Shown: positions 48,117 to 58,048, numbered from the stretch's first letter. The stretch is 64,000 bases of DNA from Symmachiella dynata (GCF_007747995.1 NZ_CP036276.1:4827001-4891000), one strand, 5' to 3'. Notes: a model not told the origin generated them from the letters alone. Program-made: numbers and translations.

Positions 48117-51100
48117 ACCTTCTCAAAACTCAAACTGCCGCTCGTTTGTGTGATCACCCTAGCAACAGCATCATGGCTGCTGCCTTCCTGGGCTGTTTTG
48201 GCCGCGGAAAAAGAGGGAAAAAGTCCGAGGACGCGTGAAAATGCACTTGATGTTGCGCGCTCGTTTCAGAACGAGACGGTCACCGAATCCGAGGCCACAG
48301 TCCGCCTGTTCTTTCTCAATGAGAAGTGGGAAAAGGTCCTCAGGGACGTGGCGAAATCGATGGATAAAACGTTGGTCGCCGATCAGGTGCCCCGTGGTTT
48401 TTATTCCCGTCGCGATGGAAGTATGCACTCACCCGAAACGGCGCTGAACATCCTCAATCGCGCGTTGACAAAAAAACATTTCCGGTTGGTGATCAAAGGT
48501 GAGTTTTTGGTGCTGTTGGACAAAAACTCCATCCGCAAAAAATACCGCCCCGCCACCGTGCCGGAGTATGATCCCGATACGGCCGAAGAAGCGGTCGCAC
48601 CACAGAAACCGACGCCCATCCGCCGGATCAATCATGAAGAACCAGTCGCACAACCGCTGTTCGACGACTATCAGCCGGAGGCGGCTGCCGAGCCAACCGA
48701 CGACGAACCGCAGATTGAGTCCGTCGCCATCCAACCGGGACGACGCCCAGCGGTGGGAATTGCCCGTGCAATTTTCAAAGCCTTCAAACCAGCGGCGCGA
48801 TTAGTGGACGCCGGTCCCTCGGGCTTGCCTGGTTTTGTGGTCACGCACCGCGTCACACAGGCATCACGCACCGGGAAACCACTGAAAACCACCGACCTGC
48901 GACTCGCTGTGGGGATTGATGCCACGCAGAACGAACTGGTCGTAGAAGGTCCACCGGAACAAGTCGAATCGATGTTGGATCTGGTCGATCAATTGGACGA
49001 ACTCCGCCTGCGTCGGAATGAAACCGTCCGACTCGTGGCCGGCACCAGTGATATGGGGCAAGTCAAACGCTCTTTGCAGCCAGCGCTGAAACGCTTGATT
49101 GCCCAAGTCGATCAGAATCCGGCCGACGATGCAAACAACAACCAACCGCCGCAAGACCCGCAACCGGGCGATGTTCCGGAGGAAGGTCAACCGGGCCTTT
49201 CGGACTTGGTGGGCGGACTAAAAGGAGACGTCGCCGTGGAATCGGTTCCCGGCATGGGGATCCTGATTCTCCGCGGGAACAAGGCCGACACCGAAGCGGT
49301 CATGCGGATTATTGAAGAGATTCAGCGACTGGGCCAAGGCGCTGCCCCGGACATCCAGGTGCTCACCTTACGACACGTTCGTTCCAAGGCACTCGCAGAT
49401 CTGTTGACACAATTGTATGAGAAATTGCTCAGCGGTCGCGCTGAGACGGCGCAAAAACTACAGCCGGCTATCATCCTGCCAGTGGTGACCCCCAACTCGA
49501 TTGTCATTCTGGCTCCAGCTGCCGACATGCAATCCATTCTGAAATTAGCCAACGAACTGGATCAACCAGTCGCACCGGGATCGCAGTTTCAAGTCTTCCG
49601 GTTGAAAAGCGCCGTGGCCTCGCAAGTGGTCGAAATCGTGAATGAGTTCTACGCCGAACGGGGTGGACTGGGTCCGGAAATTAAAATCACGGCTGACCCG
49701 CGAACCAATGCAGTCTTCTTGTTCGCCGGACCGCGCGATATGCAGGAAATTGGTTCGCTCATCGTCGAGATCGATAAGGAAGACTCCGATTCCATCAACC
49801 AAATGCGTTTGTTCCGCCTCGAGAACGCCGTTGCCGACGAATTGGCGGAGACGCTGAACACGGCCATCCAGAGCGCGCTCAGCCCGCAAACAACAACCGG
49901 TGGTGGCCAAGGTGGTCAGTTTGGCGGACAAGCTGGTGGCGGAGAAGGGACGCAAGAGATTCGCGGCATCCGCTCGACAATTTTGCAGTTTCTCAAAGTA
50001 GAAGAAGGACACGAGGAGCTGATTCGTTCGGGCATTCTTAGTGACATTCGCATCACAGCCGATCCGCGGACGAACAACCTGATGGTTGTGGCTCCCGAAG
50101 CCAGCATGCCGCTATTGGCGGCGTTGATCAAACGATTGGATCAACCTTCGCCATCGGTTGCGGATATTAAAATGTTTAAAATGATCAATGCCGACTCGAC
50201 AGCCGTGGTGCAGATTCTGGATACGCTGTTCCAAGTGCAGGAACAAGGGCAGGATCAGCAACTGGGCATTCAACTGGCCGGAGCGGAGGGAGCGGATAGC
50301 AATTTGATTCCGCTGCAATTCACCGCCGACGCCCGGACCAATACGATCATCGCCCGCGGCGGGAGTGAGGCGTTGCGTGTGGCGGAAGCCGTGATTTTGC
50401 GGTTGGACGCCGACAAGATCCGCGAGCGGGAGACCAGTGTCTATCGCTTGAAAAACAAACGAGCTGAAGACGTGGCAGAAGCCATCAACGAATTCCTGGC
50501 CGAACGGCAAGTCGTCGAAGAGGAACGGACGGAGTTGGGAAGTTTGTTTGCTCAAATCGAGCGCGAAGTGATCGTCGTGCCGGAACCGATCAGCAATACG
50601 TTGATCATCAGTGCCACGCCACGGTATTTCGAAGACATCAGCAGTCTCGTGGTGCAGTTGGACTCGCAACCCGAGGAAGTCATCATCCAAGCCTTATTGG
50701 TCGAAGTCCAACTCGAGAACACGGATGAATTTGGTGTGGAACTCGGCCTGCAAGACTCACTGTTGTTTGATCGTAGCATCATTTCTCCTGATGACATTAC
50801 GACGATCACGGAGACATTTGCCAACCCGGGTACTGGTGTGACGACCGAAACCCAACGGATCATTTCTCAAGCGAGCACCCCTGGATTTCCGTTCAACAAT
50901 GGCAATCAATTGGGAAACAATACGATCAACCCTGCGAGTGTGGGAACACAGGGGCTGAGCAACTTTGCCGTGGGACGCACCAACTCGGAGTTGGGCTTCG
51001 GCGGCTTGGTGTTGTCGGCCAGTTCTGAAAGTATCAGCGTGTTGATTCGTGCCTTATCGGAAGTCCGCAATGTTGAGGTGCTCAGTCGGCCGCAAATCCG

Positions 51101-51908
51101 CACGCTGGATAACCTGACCGCGGAAATCCAAGTCGGTCAAGACGTGCCCATCATTCAAGGGATCAATCAAACCGCGTTGGGGGCTGCCTATCCGATCGTC
51201 CAGCAGGACCGGGCAGGTATTATCCTGAGCGTCAAACCCCGGATTACTCCCGAGGGGAACGTGGTTATGGAAGTCCTGGCGGTCAAGAGTGCGTACGATC
51301 TGACCCCCGGCTCAGGCGTGCCGATCTTCACCGATGCCACAAATGGCAACGTGGTCGAATCCCCGGTGAAGACGATCACCCAAGCCAGTGCGGTCGTCTC
51401 CGCCAAATCGGGACAAACCATTGTCCTGGGTGGCATGATTACCAAAGACACGTCCCACATCGAACGCAAAGTGCCGTTTTTGGGAGACCTGCCGTTGTTG
51501 GGTAACGCCTTCCGGTATGAATTCGATCAGAACCGCCGAAGCGAATTGTTGATCTTCCTGACCCCGCGGATCATTCACGACGATTCGACCTCGGAATGGA
51601 TCAAGCAGGTCGAGGCAGAACGGATTCACTTCTTCACCGAAGAAGCAGAAGCGATTCAGGGTCCGCTCTACGCACTGCCTGAAGAAAATGCGATCTGCGA
51701 ACCGGAACTCGGCCCGACTCCCGACCATCAACTACCGCCGGCCGTACTGCCGCCACCCGAAGCGATCGATGAGGAAGGCGTGCCGACGACACGTATGCCG
51801 AGCCGATCCGAAACGATGAAATATGAGGATGCCTACAGCGAGGCCCCGCAGATGTTGCAGGTGGACCAGGAGTTCTCGGATGATGAGATGTTAGAATTCG
51901 CGAATTAA
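48114..51908 (+). CDS. gspD: Secretin GspD, large form
   Basis: 1264 residues if started at TTG 48114. That codon is chosen because CGGAG lies eight bases upstream and a signal peptide begins at once (LPLVCVITLATASWLLPSWA). Several secretin N-domains follow, with lines such as DVAVESVPGMGILILRGN, ITADPRTNAVFLFAGP and TADARTNTIIARGGSEAL. The C-terminal secretin barrel is complete: VEVLSRPQIRTLDNLTAEI, VGQDVPIIQGINQ, GQTIVLGGMITKD and VPFLGDLPLLGNAF, then LLIFLTPRII. It forms the outer-membrane channel of the system. It is about twice as long as a typical GspD because of extra N-domains. The acidic C-terminal tail after 1160 might bind a pilotin. Confidence 0.92.
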   Translation: MTFSKLKLPLVCVITLATASWLLPSWAVLAAEKEGKSPRTRENALDVARSFQNETVTESEATVRLFFLNEKWEKVLRDVAKSMDKTLVADQVPRGFYSRRDGSMHSPETALNILNRALTKKHFRLVIKGEFLVLLDKNSIRKKYRPATVPEYDPDTAEEAVAPQKPTPIRRINHEEPVAQPLFDDYQPEAAAEPTDDEPQIESVAIQPGRRPAVGIARAIFKAFKPAARLVDAGPSGLPGFVVTHRVTQASRTGKPLKTTDLRLAVGIDATQNELVVEGPPEQVESMLDLVDQLDELRLRRNETVRLVAGTSDMGQVKRSLQPALKRLIAQVDQNPADDANNNQPPQDPQPGDVPEEGQPGLSDLVGGLKGDVAVESVPGMGILILRGNKADTEAVMRIIEEIQRLGQGAAPDIQVLTLRHVRSKALADLLTQLYEKLLSGRAETAQKLQPAIILPVVTPNSIVILAPAADMQSILKLANELDQPVAPGSQFQVFRLKSAVASQVVEIVNEFYAERGGLGPEIKITADPRTNAVFLFAGPRDMQEIGSLIVEIDKEDSDSINQMRLFRLENAVADELAETLNTAIQSALSPQTTTGGGQGGQFGGQAGGGEGTQEIRGIRSTILQFLKVEEGHEELIRSGILSDIRITADPRTNNLMVVAPEASMPLLAALIKRLDQPSPSVADIKMFKMINADSTAVVQILDTLFQVQEQGQDQQLGIQLAGAEGADSNLIPLQFTADARTNTIIARGGSEALRVAEAVILRLDADKIRERETSVYRLKNKRAEDVAEAINEFLAERQVVEEERTELGSLFAQIEREVIVVPEPISNTLIISATPRYFEDISSLVVQLDSQPEEVIIQALLVEVQLENTDEFGVELGLQDSLLFDRSIISPDDITTITETFANPGTGVTTETQRIISQASTPGFPFNNGNQLGNNTINPASVGTQGLSNFAVGRTNSELGFGGLVLSASSESISVLIRALSEVRNVEVLSRPQIRTLDNLTAEIQVGQDVPIIQGINQTALGAAYPIVQQDRAGIILSVKPRITPEGNVVMEVLAVKSAYDLTPGSGVPIFTDATNGNVVESPVKTITQASAVVSAKSGQTIVLGGMITKDTSHIERKVPFLGDLPLLGNAFRYEFDQNRRSELLIFLTPRIIHDDSTSEWIKQVEAERIHFFTEEAEAIQGPLYALPEENAICEPELGPTPDHQLPPAVLPPPEAIDEEGVPTTRMPSRSETMKYEDAYSEAPQMLQVDQEFSDDEMLEFAN

Positions 51909-51982
51909 CTGGCTGAAAACCGCTAAACCGGACGGGCCGGTTGCCCATTTCAATTTTCCATTCCACCGTTCAGGTGATCGAT

Positions 51983-53254
51983 ATGACGCACTTCAAGCCG
52001 CTCTTTACCGCGATCGCTATCCTGTTACTTTCAATAACTGGATGCGCTAGCCTCGGATCCTTCTGGGAAAAAGCGCCCGCCTATCCCTTGGCGACCAAGG
52101 AACGTCCGGCGACACAAATCATCGCCATGTGGCGACCGTCGAATGGTACACACGACGGACGTCCCACGCGGGGATTTGCCGGGAACATCATGTTCTTTAC
52201 CTCCAAGGATACCATGCCGGCGTTGGTCAACGGCACCGTCCGGGTCTACGTGTTTGATGATCAAGGAACGCCCGAAGAACAAGCGAAACCGATTCGGCAA
52301 TATGATTTCCCTGGGCCAGTGTGGAATACGTATGCTGAACTCAGCAAAATTGGACCGGCCTACAACCTGTTCATTCCTTATCCACGACCGGGCAATCACG
52401 AAGCGACTTGTACGATTTCCATGCGGTTGATTCCCGACGATGGCGGACCGGCCTTGTTCTCTGAAGAGGCGCATATCACGCTTGACGGGAATCGAAATCC
52501 CGACAAACTGATCTCCCGCACATCAAGTCGCGTCAAGAGCAAACCTGCAGACAAAGAGACTCCCGTCGTGGAACAATCGTACTCCGTGACGAGCAAAACC
52601 ATCGTTCCCAAGCGTATCCAACAGGCCTCGGCAGAATCGATCACTCAGGGAAACAACATCCAGTTTTCTCTGGCACAAGAAGATGCGGATATCCCCCGGG
52701 ATGATTCGATCCAGCAGGTCGACTTCGAATCGATCACAGCCAACAGCCAGGCCGGCCAGGAACGCAACGAGCGAGCACACTTTGTCCGCTCGCGCGTTGC
52801 CGCACAACGGGCCAAGCGCCGCAGTCTGGCCAACAAGAAAACAGCGGCATCCCGGAACCGGCATCCATTGGACCAAGCCATGGATCCTGTCGATTTGCAA
52901 TACGAGGATAACGATGAACTGCTGAACAACGACGACTTTGCTGTTGTTGATGACGATGACTATGAGCGTGATGAATTCGACGAGTTATTGCGGAAGCGCT
53001 CGCGCAGCAGTCGTGCTAAGAAAAAGTCGAACCAGCACCCATTGGACAACGACGTCATTGCGGTCGATATGTCGAGCCTGCACCAGGTTTCCGCACCGCG
53101 CAACAAGCGTACAAATCGTCGGCAACGGCAAATGACTTCACGGCAGCGACATCCCTTGGCTGAGTGGGATGACGATTTCGAATCGAGCCGTGGCGAGGAT
53201 TTCTCGGAATTCGAAGATGACGAAGCGGATGAGGTTTTTCCGTTGACTCAATAA
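51983..53254 (+). CDS. Lipoprotein of unknown function
   Basis: 423 residues from ATG 51983. The signal peptide ends in a lipobox, LLSITGC, so the mature protein should be lipid-anchored. Residues about 40-190 form a beta-rich domain (ATQIIAMWRPSNGTHDGRP, GTVRVYVFDDQGTP); the rest is highly charged and looks disordered, with short repeats of the type RHPLDQAMDPVDL, QHPLDNDVIAVDM and RHPLAEWDDDF. It lies 74 bases after gspD in the same direction, so an accessory role (for example a secretin pilotin-like partner) is possible, though no pilotin family is recognised. Confidence 0.75.
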   Translation: MTHFKPLFTAIAILLLSITGCASLGSFWEKAPAYPLATKERPATQIIAMWRPSNGTHDGRPTRGFAGNIMFFTSKDTMPALVNGTVRVYVFDDQGTPEEQAKPIRQYDFPGPVWNTYAELSKIGPAYNLFIPYPRPGNHEATCTISMRLIPDDGGPALFSEEAHITLDGNRNPDKLISRTSSRVKSKPADKETPVVEQSYSVTSKTIVPKRIQQASAESITQGNNIQFSLAQEDADIPRDDSIQQVDFESITANSQAGQERNERAHFVRSRVAAQRAKRRSLANKKTAASRNRHPLDQAMDPVDLQYEDNDELLNNDDFAVVDDDDYERDEFDELLRKRSRSSRAKKKSNQHPLDNDVIAVDMSSLHQVSAPRNKRTNRRQRQMTSRQRHPLAEWDDDFESSRGEDFSEFEDDEADEVFPLTQ

Positions 53255-53383
53255 GAATCGCGGTCTCGCCATCATTTTCGCATTGCCGAGCCACTCTGAC
53301 GACGATATCATAGAGACCAGCGGTGCTGCCGTTTCGGACAGGGACCGGCAGTACGATCACCAAGTGCTCCAGGGGAATTTCAG

Positions 53384-54139
53384 ATGATGTCCATCTTGCG
53401 AAGCGGCGTCGGATTACTGTGCGCAGCGGTCCTCTTTTTGGCGGGCAACTGCGAAGTATTAGCGCAGGCGCAATCGCTGTACAACAAACAAGGTCCGGTG
53501 CGCGGTCAAACCAATTCGTTGCTGCCGCAAACCTCATCCAGCGGTGCGGGAAGAGCCGGAGCGGCCGGAAGCGGTTCGACGGCCTATGGGGGCCAAACGG
53601 CTGCGGCCTACAGTGGGACCTCGGTATTGCAACGGGGAAGCTTTGCCGGATTGGAAGATTCCCAATCGTTTGTCGGTATCGACCCCAATGCCTCGCAAGC
53701 CAATGGTAACACCCGCAATCGGAATACTGCCCGTAACCGGAATACGAATCGCGGTAATGCCAACCGGGGCAATGCCAACCGGGGCAATGCCAATCGCGGG
53801 CAAGGCGGAAATCAGAACTACCGGCGCGGCAATCAGGGTTCCAATAACCGTCGCCGCGCGATCCGTCCTCAACAACGGGTCAATTTTACTTTTCCCGCGC
53901 GTCCAAAATCCGAAGTGGTCACCGCCTTGCGCAGCCAATTCGCGGCACACGCTGAACGCTATCCGACCTTGGCCAACATCACCGTGCTGGAGGATGATGG
54001 CCGTATCGAACTGTTCGGCGAAGTCGACTCGCCTGAGCGCAGTCGATTGGCGGCGATGATTGTCCGCATGGAGCCGGGTGTAAGACAGGTCGTCAATCAT
54101 TTGACCGTACAGTCGCCGCCAGGCCCCACGTTAGAGTAG
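53384..54139 (+). CDS. Secreted BON-domain protein
   Basis: 251 residues with a signal peptide (VGLLCAAVLFLAGNCEVLA); two adjacent ATG codons at 53384 and 53387 are equivalent choices. The middle is Asn/Arg/Gly-rich with three exact NANRG units. The C-terminal 85 residues look like a BON domain: VVTALRSQFAAH, ITVLEDDGRIELFGEVDSPE and RQVVNHLTV, the classic 'V-x-L-x-G-x-V' pattern. BON domains bind membranes or lipids and occur in secretin-associated and osmotic-stress proteins. It follows the lipoprotein by 129 bases. Confidence 0.85.
   Translation: MMSILRSGVGLLCAAVLFLAGNCEVLAQAQSLYNKQGPVRGQTNSLLPQTSSSGAGRAGAAGSGSTAYGGQTAAAYSGTSVLQRGSFAGLEDSQSFVGIDPNASQANGNTRNRNTARNRNTNRGNANRGNANRGNANRGQGGNQNYRRGNQGSNNRRRAIRPQQRVNFTFPARPKSEVVTALRSQFAAHAERYPTLANITVLEDDGRIELFGEVDSPERSRLAAMIVRMEPGVRQVVNHLTVQSPPGPTLE
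53756..53800 (+). repeat. 15-bp tandem repeat coding NANRG
   Basis: Three units of AATGCCAACCGGGGC; the third differs at a few bases only. In-frame, so length changes would add or remove five residues. Confidence 0.9.
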
Positions 54140-54245
54140 ACTATTCGTGGGCCGGGATTCCATCGTTGTTCCGTGAGTGGACGACGGGGACGCCGCGTCG
54201 CGACGAATGGTACATTTCCGACTGATTCGCCTGGGGAGCGCACGT

Positions 54246-55919
54246 ATGCAACGCCGATTGAGGAAGTTGATCGCATTTACTGTCGTCGCCCTGCTCTGCT
54301 CAACATCGCTCTACAATCGGCTCTCTGCCGAAGAAACAACCGAGACCGTTGCGCCGCCACCCGAACAGCCCTTTGCCATTGTGGCTGTTGCCAGCATTGA
54401 ACGGATGTTGAATGCACTCGATTTTTCCTTCGAAGCGGCCGACCGCATGGCTGCTTCCGAGGCAATCGGCGGCTACATGGAGAAAGCCGGCGATCTTAAA
54501 GGGATGGACCAGCGGCAAGGCTTTGGCGTGATGATCTTCCTTGCCGGAATCACCCCCCAACCGATTGGTTTTGTTCCTGTCGAGAACATCAACGATCTGC
54601 TCAAGACGATCGAAATCGGCCCGTTTACCAGTAAGAAAATCGACGACGAACATTACGAACTGAAACAAAATGGCGAATCCATCTTTGTGAAGACAGTGGG
54701 CCGTTATGCATTCTTCAGCAATGATCAAACAGCACTCGACCGCGAATTCCCCGACCCGGCCCCAATGACCGCTGCACTGGCGGCCGAATACGACGTGGCG
54801 GCCATGCTGAATTTGGCGAGCTTGCCGGATGACAAACGGGATATCTTTGCCACGCTGCTCAAAGCGAGCGCTGATACCAATCTGCAGCGCCGAGACAACG
54901 AACCGGAATCGGCGCACCGGGTTCGCAAAGCGCTGGGCGAAAACAATGCGCGGTTGTTGGAACAAGTCCTGCGCCAATCGCAGGACCTGACGGTGGGCTG
55001 GAAAATGCTACCGCAACAACGCAAAGCGGCTTTAGAAATCCGCATCCGCGCCCGCCCCGGCAGTGAGTTGGCAACGATTTATGAAGAACTGCAAACCGGC
55101 CGGTCGCAATTCACCAACTTTCTTAAAGGGGATGCGCCTCTGACTTTTGCGTCGACCTGGAAATTAGACAAGCCGGGGCAGGAAGCCTTTGCCGAGATCG
55201 TCCAGGTGCTCGAAGATTCGATCCCGGCCGCCGCAGAGGAGGATGCTGCCGACGATCCCGTAGCGCGGCTGTTTCGCGCCGCCCGAGGTACCGTTGCAAC
55301 CGGCCAGTTGGATTTCGCATTGCGGTTTTTGGGTGAGCCGGGAGGCCCGTTTGTATTGGCTGGCGGACTGAAGGTGAAAGATGGCCGCGCGATGCGAGAA
55401 GGGTTGTCCGAATTGTGCCTGTATTGGTTAGAAACGGGCGCATTCTCCGACGTGGAAATCGAGGCTGATGAGCACAACGGAATTCAGTTTCACCGGTTGG
55501 ACGTTCGCGAAGGGGGCGGTGGAAGTGAACGTGTTTATGGGGGACCACCGAGCATGTATCTCGGTGTCGACGACACAACACTCTGGATGGCTATTGGCGG
55601 TGATACTGCGCTGCCGCGCTTGTTTGAACAAATTGACGCATTAGCCGAGCCGGTCGAGCAACCGCTGCCCGCCGTGCCGCTGCAATTTGTGGTCAACATC
55701 GCCGATTGGACCAGTCTGCGGGGCGACGATGAGGACGGCGAAAATAACCGGGGCGGCCGGTTTTTCGCGCGGGTCAATGAAGCTTTCTCTCAAGACAACG
55801 CCGCTTTGCGTATCGACATCAAGTCAATTCAAGATGGCGCGCGGCTGCGGTTGGAATTCGAAGAAGGCTTCATTCGCTTCTTCGGCATGTCCGTCGCACG
55901 CCGTTTGATGCGAGAATAA
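54246..55919 (+). CDS. Secreted protein of unknown function
   Basis: 557 residues from ATG 54246, with GGGGAG about eight bases upstream; an in-frame GTG at 54177 is less likely. A signal peptide follows (LIAFTVVALLCSTSLYNRLSA). The mature protein has a repeated alpha/beta feel with segments such as VAVASIERMLNALDFSF, YAFFSNDQTALD and SMYLGVDDTTLWMAIGGD, seen in planctomycete proteins labelled hypothetical. I recognise no catalytic motif. It is the last gene of the plus-strand run, and the following region is dense in repeats. Confidence 0.7.
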   Translation: MQRRLRKLIAFTVVALLCSTSLYNRLSAEETTETVAPPPEQPFAIVAVASIERMLNALDFSFEAADRMAASEAIGGYMEKAGDLKGMDQRQGFGVMIFLAGITPQPIGFVPVENINDLLKTIEIGPFTSKKIDDEHYELKQNGESIFVKTVGRYAFFSNDQTALDREFPDPAPMTAALAAEYDVAAMLNLASLPDDKRDIFATLLKASADTNLQRRDNEPESAHRVRKALGENNARLLEQVLRQSQDLTVGWKMLPQQRKAALEIRIRARPGSELATIYEELQTGRSQFTNFLKGDAPLTFASTWKLDKPGQEAFAEIVQVLEDSIPAAAEEDAADDPVARLFRAARGTVATGQLDFALRFLGEPGGPFVLAGGLKVKDGRAMREGLSELCLYWLETGAFSDVEIEADEHNGIQFHRLDVREGGGGSERVYGGPPSMYLGVDDTTLWMAIGGDTALPRLFEQIDALAEPVEQPLPAVPLQFVVNIADWTSLRGDDEDGENNRGGRFFARVNEAFSQDNAALRIDIKSIQDGARLRLEFEEGFIRFFGMSVARRLMRE

Positions 55920-55930
55920 ATCTCCCGTAA

Positions 55931-55948
55931 GGCACGTCGCGACGCACC
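55931..55948. repeat. GTCGCGA palindrome repeat, copy 3
   Basis: GGCACGTCGCGACGCACC, with two bases in the left arm changed from the palindromic form. Confidence 0.8.
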
Positions 55949-55987
55949 TTTCGATGCAGGGCGAGAGAAGAACCTCTTAAAAAAGAA

Positions 55988-56016
55988 CTCGCGCAAAGAC
56001 GCAGAGCCGCAAAGAA
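55988..56016 (+). repeat. GCAAAGACGCAGAG-type repeat, copy 1
   Basis: Reads CTCGCGCAAAGACGCAGAGC and then CGCAAAG. The same words return inverted at 56131-56159 and in degenerate form at 56269-56296. Confidence 0.75.
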
Positions 56017-56130
56017 GAAAAAGAGAAAGCTGTTGAGAACCCGTGTAGATAAATCAATAGCACTAGTTTCCAACCAAGCCGCAAGCGACTCCTCAATGTG
56101 ACACAACATCTTACTCTTTAGAAAGATAAC

Positions 56131-56159
56131 CCTCTGCGTCTCCGCGCCTTTGCGTGAGG
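56131..56159 (-). repeat. GCAAAGACGCAGAG-type repeat, copy 2 (inverted)
   Basis: On the minus strand reads CCTCACGCAAAGGCGCGGAG then ACGCAGAGG, matching copy 1 in the opposite orientation. Confidence 0.75.
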
Positions 56160-56173
56160 CCTGTCTTTCGTAG

Positions 56174-56191
56174 GGTGCGTCGCGACGCACC
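56174..56191. repeat. GTCGCGA palindrome repeat, copy 4
   Basis: GGTGCGTCGCGACGCACC, a perfect 18-base palindrome, preceded by CGTAG and followed by TTTCTCGGATAGGACGG as in copy 1. Confidence 0.9.
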
Positions 56192-56268
56192 TTTCTCGGA
56201 TAGGACGGCAGACGTACCTAATTGCGCCTTGGGTCCGCCTCAACACCCGGACATATCCGAAACAAATT

Positions 56269-56296
56269 CCTCACGCAAAGCCGCCAAGGCGCTGAG
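56269..56296 (+). repeat. GCAAAGACGCAGAG-type repeat, copy 3 (degenerate)
   Basis: Reads CCTCACGCAAAGCCGCCAAG then GCGCTGAG, a variant of copies 1 and 2. Confidence 0.7.
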
Positions 56297-56376
56297 AGCT
56301 AGAACCGACTGCTTTCCTTTTATGACGGTCCTTCGTTGCTACAAACTTGCTCAATTTAAGTATCGCAAAACAATAA

Positions 56377-56410
56377 GAGCCTCGCCTTTCTAACTGGAAT
56401 GGCGAGGCTC
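56377..56410 (-). terminator. Rho-independent terminator of the Gfo/Idh/MocA gene
   Basis: GAGCCTCGCC (56377-56386) and GGCGAGGCTC (56401-56410) form a perfect 10-bp stem with a 14-base loop. Read on the minus strand, it stands 30 bases after the stop and is followed by TTATTGTTTT, a U-rich tail. Confidence 0.8.
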
Positions 56411-56440
56411 CGCGATGGATACGCTGCGATGAGCTAATAC

Positions 56441-57751
56441 CTACGAAAACTGCGTGACGCCCGGCATGGCGATCGGGGCGACGTCCATGGAGACCCAGTC
56501 GTATTTCGGCGGGGTGAGGTTTTCCTTGGAGTTCATCGCATCTTCCCAAGTGATCGTCTTGCCCGTATAGGCGGACATGCGGCCCATGATGGCCAACAGG
56601 GTGCTGCGGGTCATGTACTCGCCGTTGTTGATCGGCGCGTTGTTGCGGATGCTGGAGAACAACTCTTCATGTTCGGTCTTGTACATGTTGTTGTTCTCGC
56701 CCTTGTACTTCCACAGCGGCTTACCGGCGAGGTCGACCGTCTTGTGGCCAAACACGTTGCAGATACCTTTGCTCCCCATCACAAAGTCGGTGACGTTGTT
56801 GTCGCACCCGTTTTGTTGACGACAGGAGGCAAAGCCTTTCACGCCGTTGGGGTACTCGTATACGGTTGAAAAGTGATCGTAGACGTTGCCGTATTTGGGA
56901 TCCGTCCGTGACAGGCGTCCGCCGATACCGGTCGCTTTAATCGGCGGCTCATCCCCCATGGCCCAGGCCATTTTGTCCAGACTGTGGATGTGCTGTTCGT
57001 TGATGTGATCGCCCGACAGCCACGTGAAGTACAACCAGTTGCGAAGTTGCCATTCCATGTCACTCCACCCCGGCTGGCGATCGTGATGCCACAATCCGCT
57101 GGTGTTGTAGGTGCACTGGATCGAGACCACATCGCCGATGCCGCCGGAGAGTACCTGATCGAGTGCGGCACGTTTGCCGTAGTGGTACCGCCAGCAGAGC
57201 CCGCTGACGACCGACAGGTTCTTTTCTTTGGCCTGTTTGCAAGTTTCCATCACCGCGCGGACACCCGGTGCGTCGACGGCCACCGGCTTTTCGGCAAAGA
57301 CATGCTTGCCGGCATCGATGGCGGCTTGCAGTTGTTGGGGGCGGAAGTGCGGCGGCGTGGTGAGTAATACCACATCAACATCCGTCGCCAGCAATTGCTT
57401 GTAGGCATCGAATCCGACGAACTTCATATCTTCGGCAACATCGACCCGGTCGGCAATTTTCTGTTTTTTCAACTCGGAAAGTTTGATTTCGATCTTATCA
57501 GCGAACGTATCGGCCATCGCCACCAATTTGGTATTGGGGTCGGCGCTCAATGCGTCCTTAGCGGCTCCCGTGCCTCGTCCACCACAGCCGATCAAACCGA
57601 CTTTCAAGATATTCGATTCCCCGGCATGAGCGCCGGTGGGAAGCATCAAATTTGCGGCCAACGCACCGGTCGTGACGGCGGCGGTTGAGGTTTTCAAAAA
57701 ACTGCGGCGGGACGGCTGTGCGGAGCCGGTGTGGGAGGCGTGGTCACTCAT
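56441..57751 (-). CDS. Gfo/Idh/MocA-family oxidoreductase with Tat signal
   Basis: 436 residues from ATG 57751. A twin-arginine signal is present (SRRSFLKTSTAAVTTGALAA). The NAD(P)-binding Rossmann fold follows with VGLIGCGGRGTGAAKDAL, and the family motif EKP occurs in HVFAEKPVAVDAPG. The C-terminal alpha/beta domain (about 190-400) binds the sugar substrate. Members oxidise or reduce sugars or inositols; in planctomycetes there are dozens of Tat-exported copies, and their cofactor is thought to be bound before export. The substrate is unknown. A good terminator follows. Confidence 0.9.
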   Translation of the reverse strand: MSDHASHTGSAQPSRRSFLKTSTAAVTTGALAANLMLPTGAHAGESNILKVGLIGCGGRGTGAAKDALSADPNTKLVAMADTFADKIEIKLSELKKQKIADRVDVAEDMKFVGFDAYKQLLATDVDVVLLTTPPHFRPQQLQAAIDAGKHVFAEKPVAVDAPGVRAVMETCKQAKEKNLSVVSGLCWRYHYGKRAALDQVLSGGIGDVVSIQCTYNTSGLWHHDRQPGWSDMEWQLRNWLYFTWLSGDHINEQHIHSLDKMAWAMGDEPPIKATGIGGRLSRTDPKYGNVYDHFSTVYEYPNGVKGFASCRQQNGCDNNVTDFVMGSKGICNVFGHKTVDLAGKPLWKYKGENNNMYKTEHEELFSSIRNNAPINNGEYMTRSTLLAIMGRMSAYTGKTITWEDAMNSKENLTPPKYDWVSMDVAPIAMPGVTQFS

Positions 57752-58048
57752 TGAGTTTTCTCTCCATTTGGATTTGCGGACAACCGGTTGCCGGGGCAAC
57801 CGACCCGAGTCCGAAAGTGGCGGGCAAAATCACTGCTGATGGGGAATCAGCAAAGCTCATTTTATTTTACAAGAACTGTGCGGGGCTTTTCTACGGTAAT
57901 TGTCCGTTTTACCTTCTATTGCTGCGACTTCTTCGAGACAGGGACTTGATCTGTCAGAGCGAGTCTCCAACAATTCCCTGGAATTGTGTAGCAAACAGAT
58001 CTATTTCCCTGATATCGCCTAAGCCTTTCAAAGATCGACATCCGAAAT

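Larger units (their letters stand above)
55920..56440. other. Repeat-rich intergenic region
   Basis: 521 bases between convergent genes. It holds two GTCGCGA palindromes, three GCAAAGACGCAGAG-type repeats and a terminator hairpin, all listed separately. No gene is supported. Confidence 0.8.
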
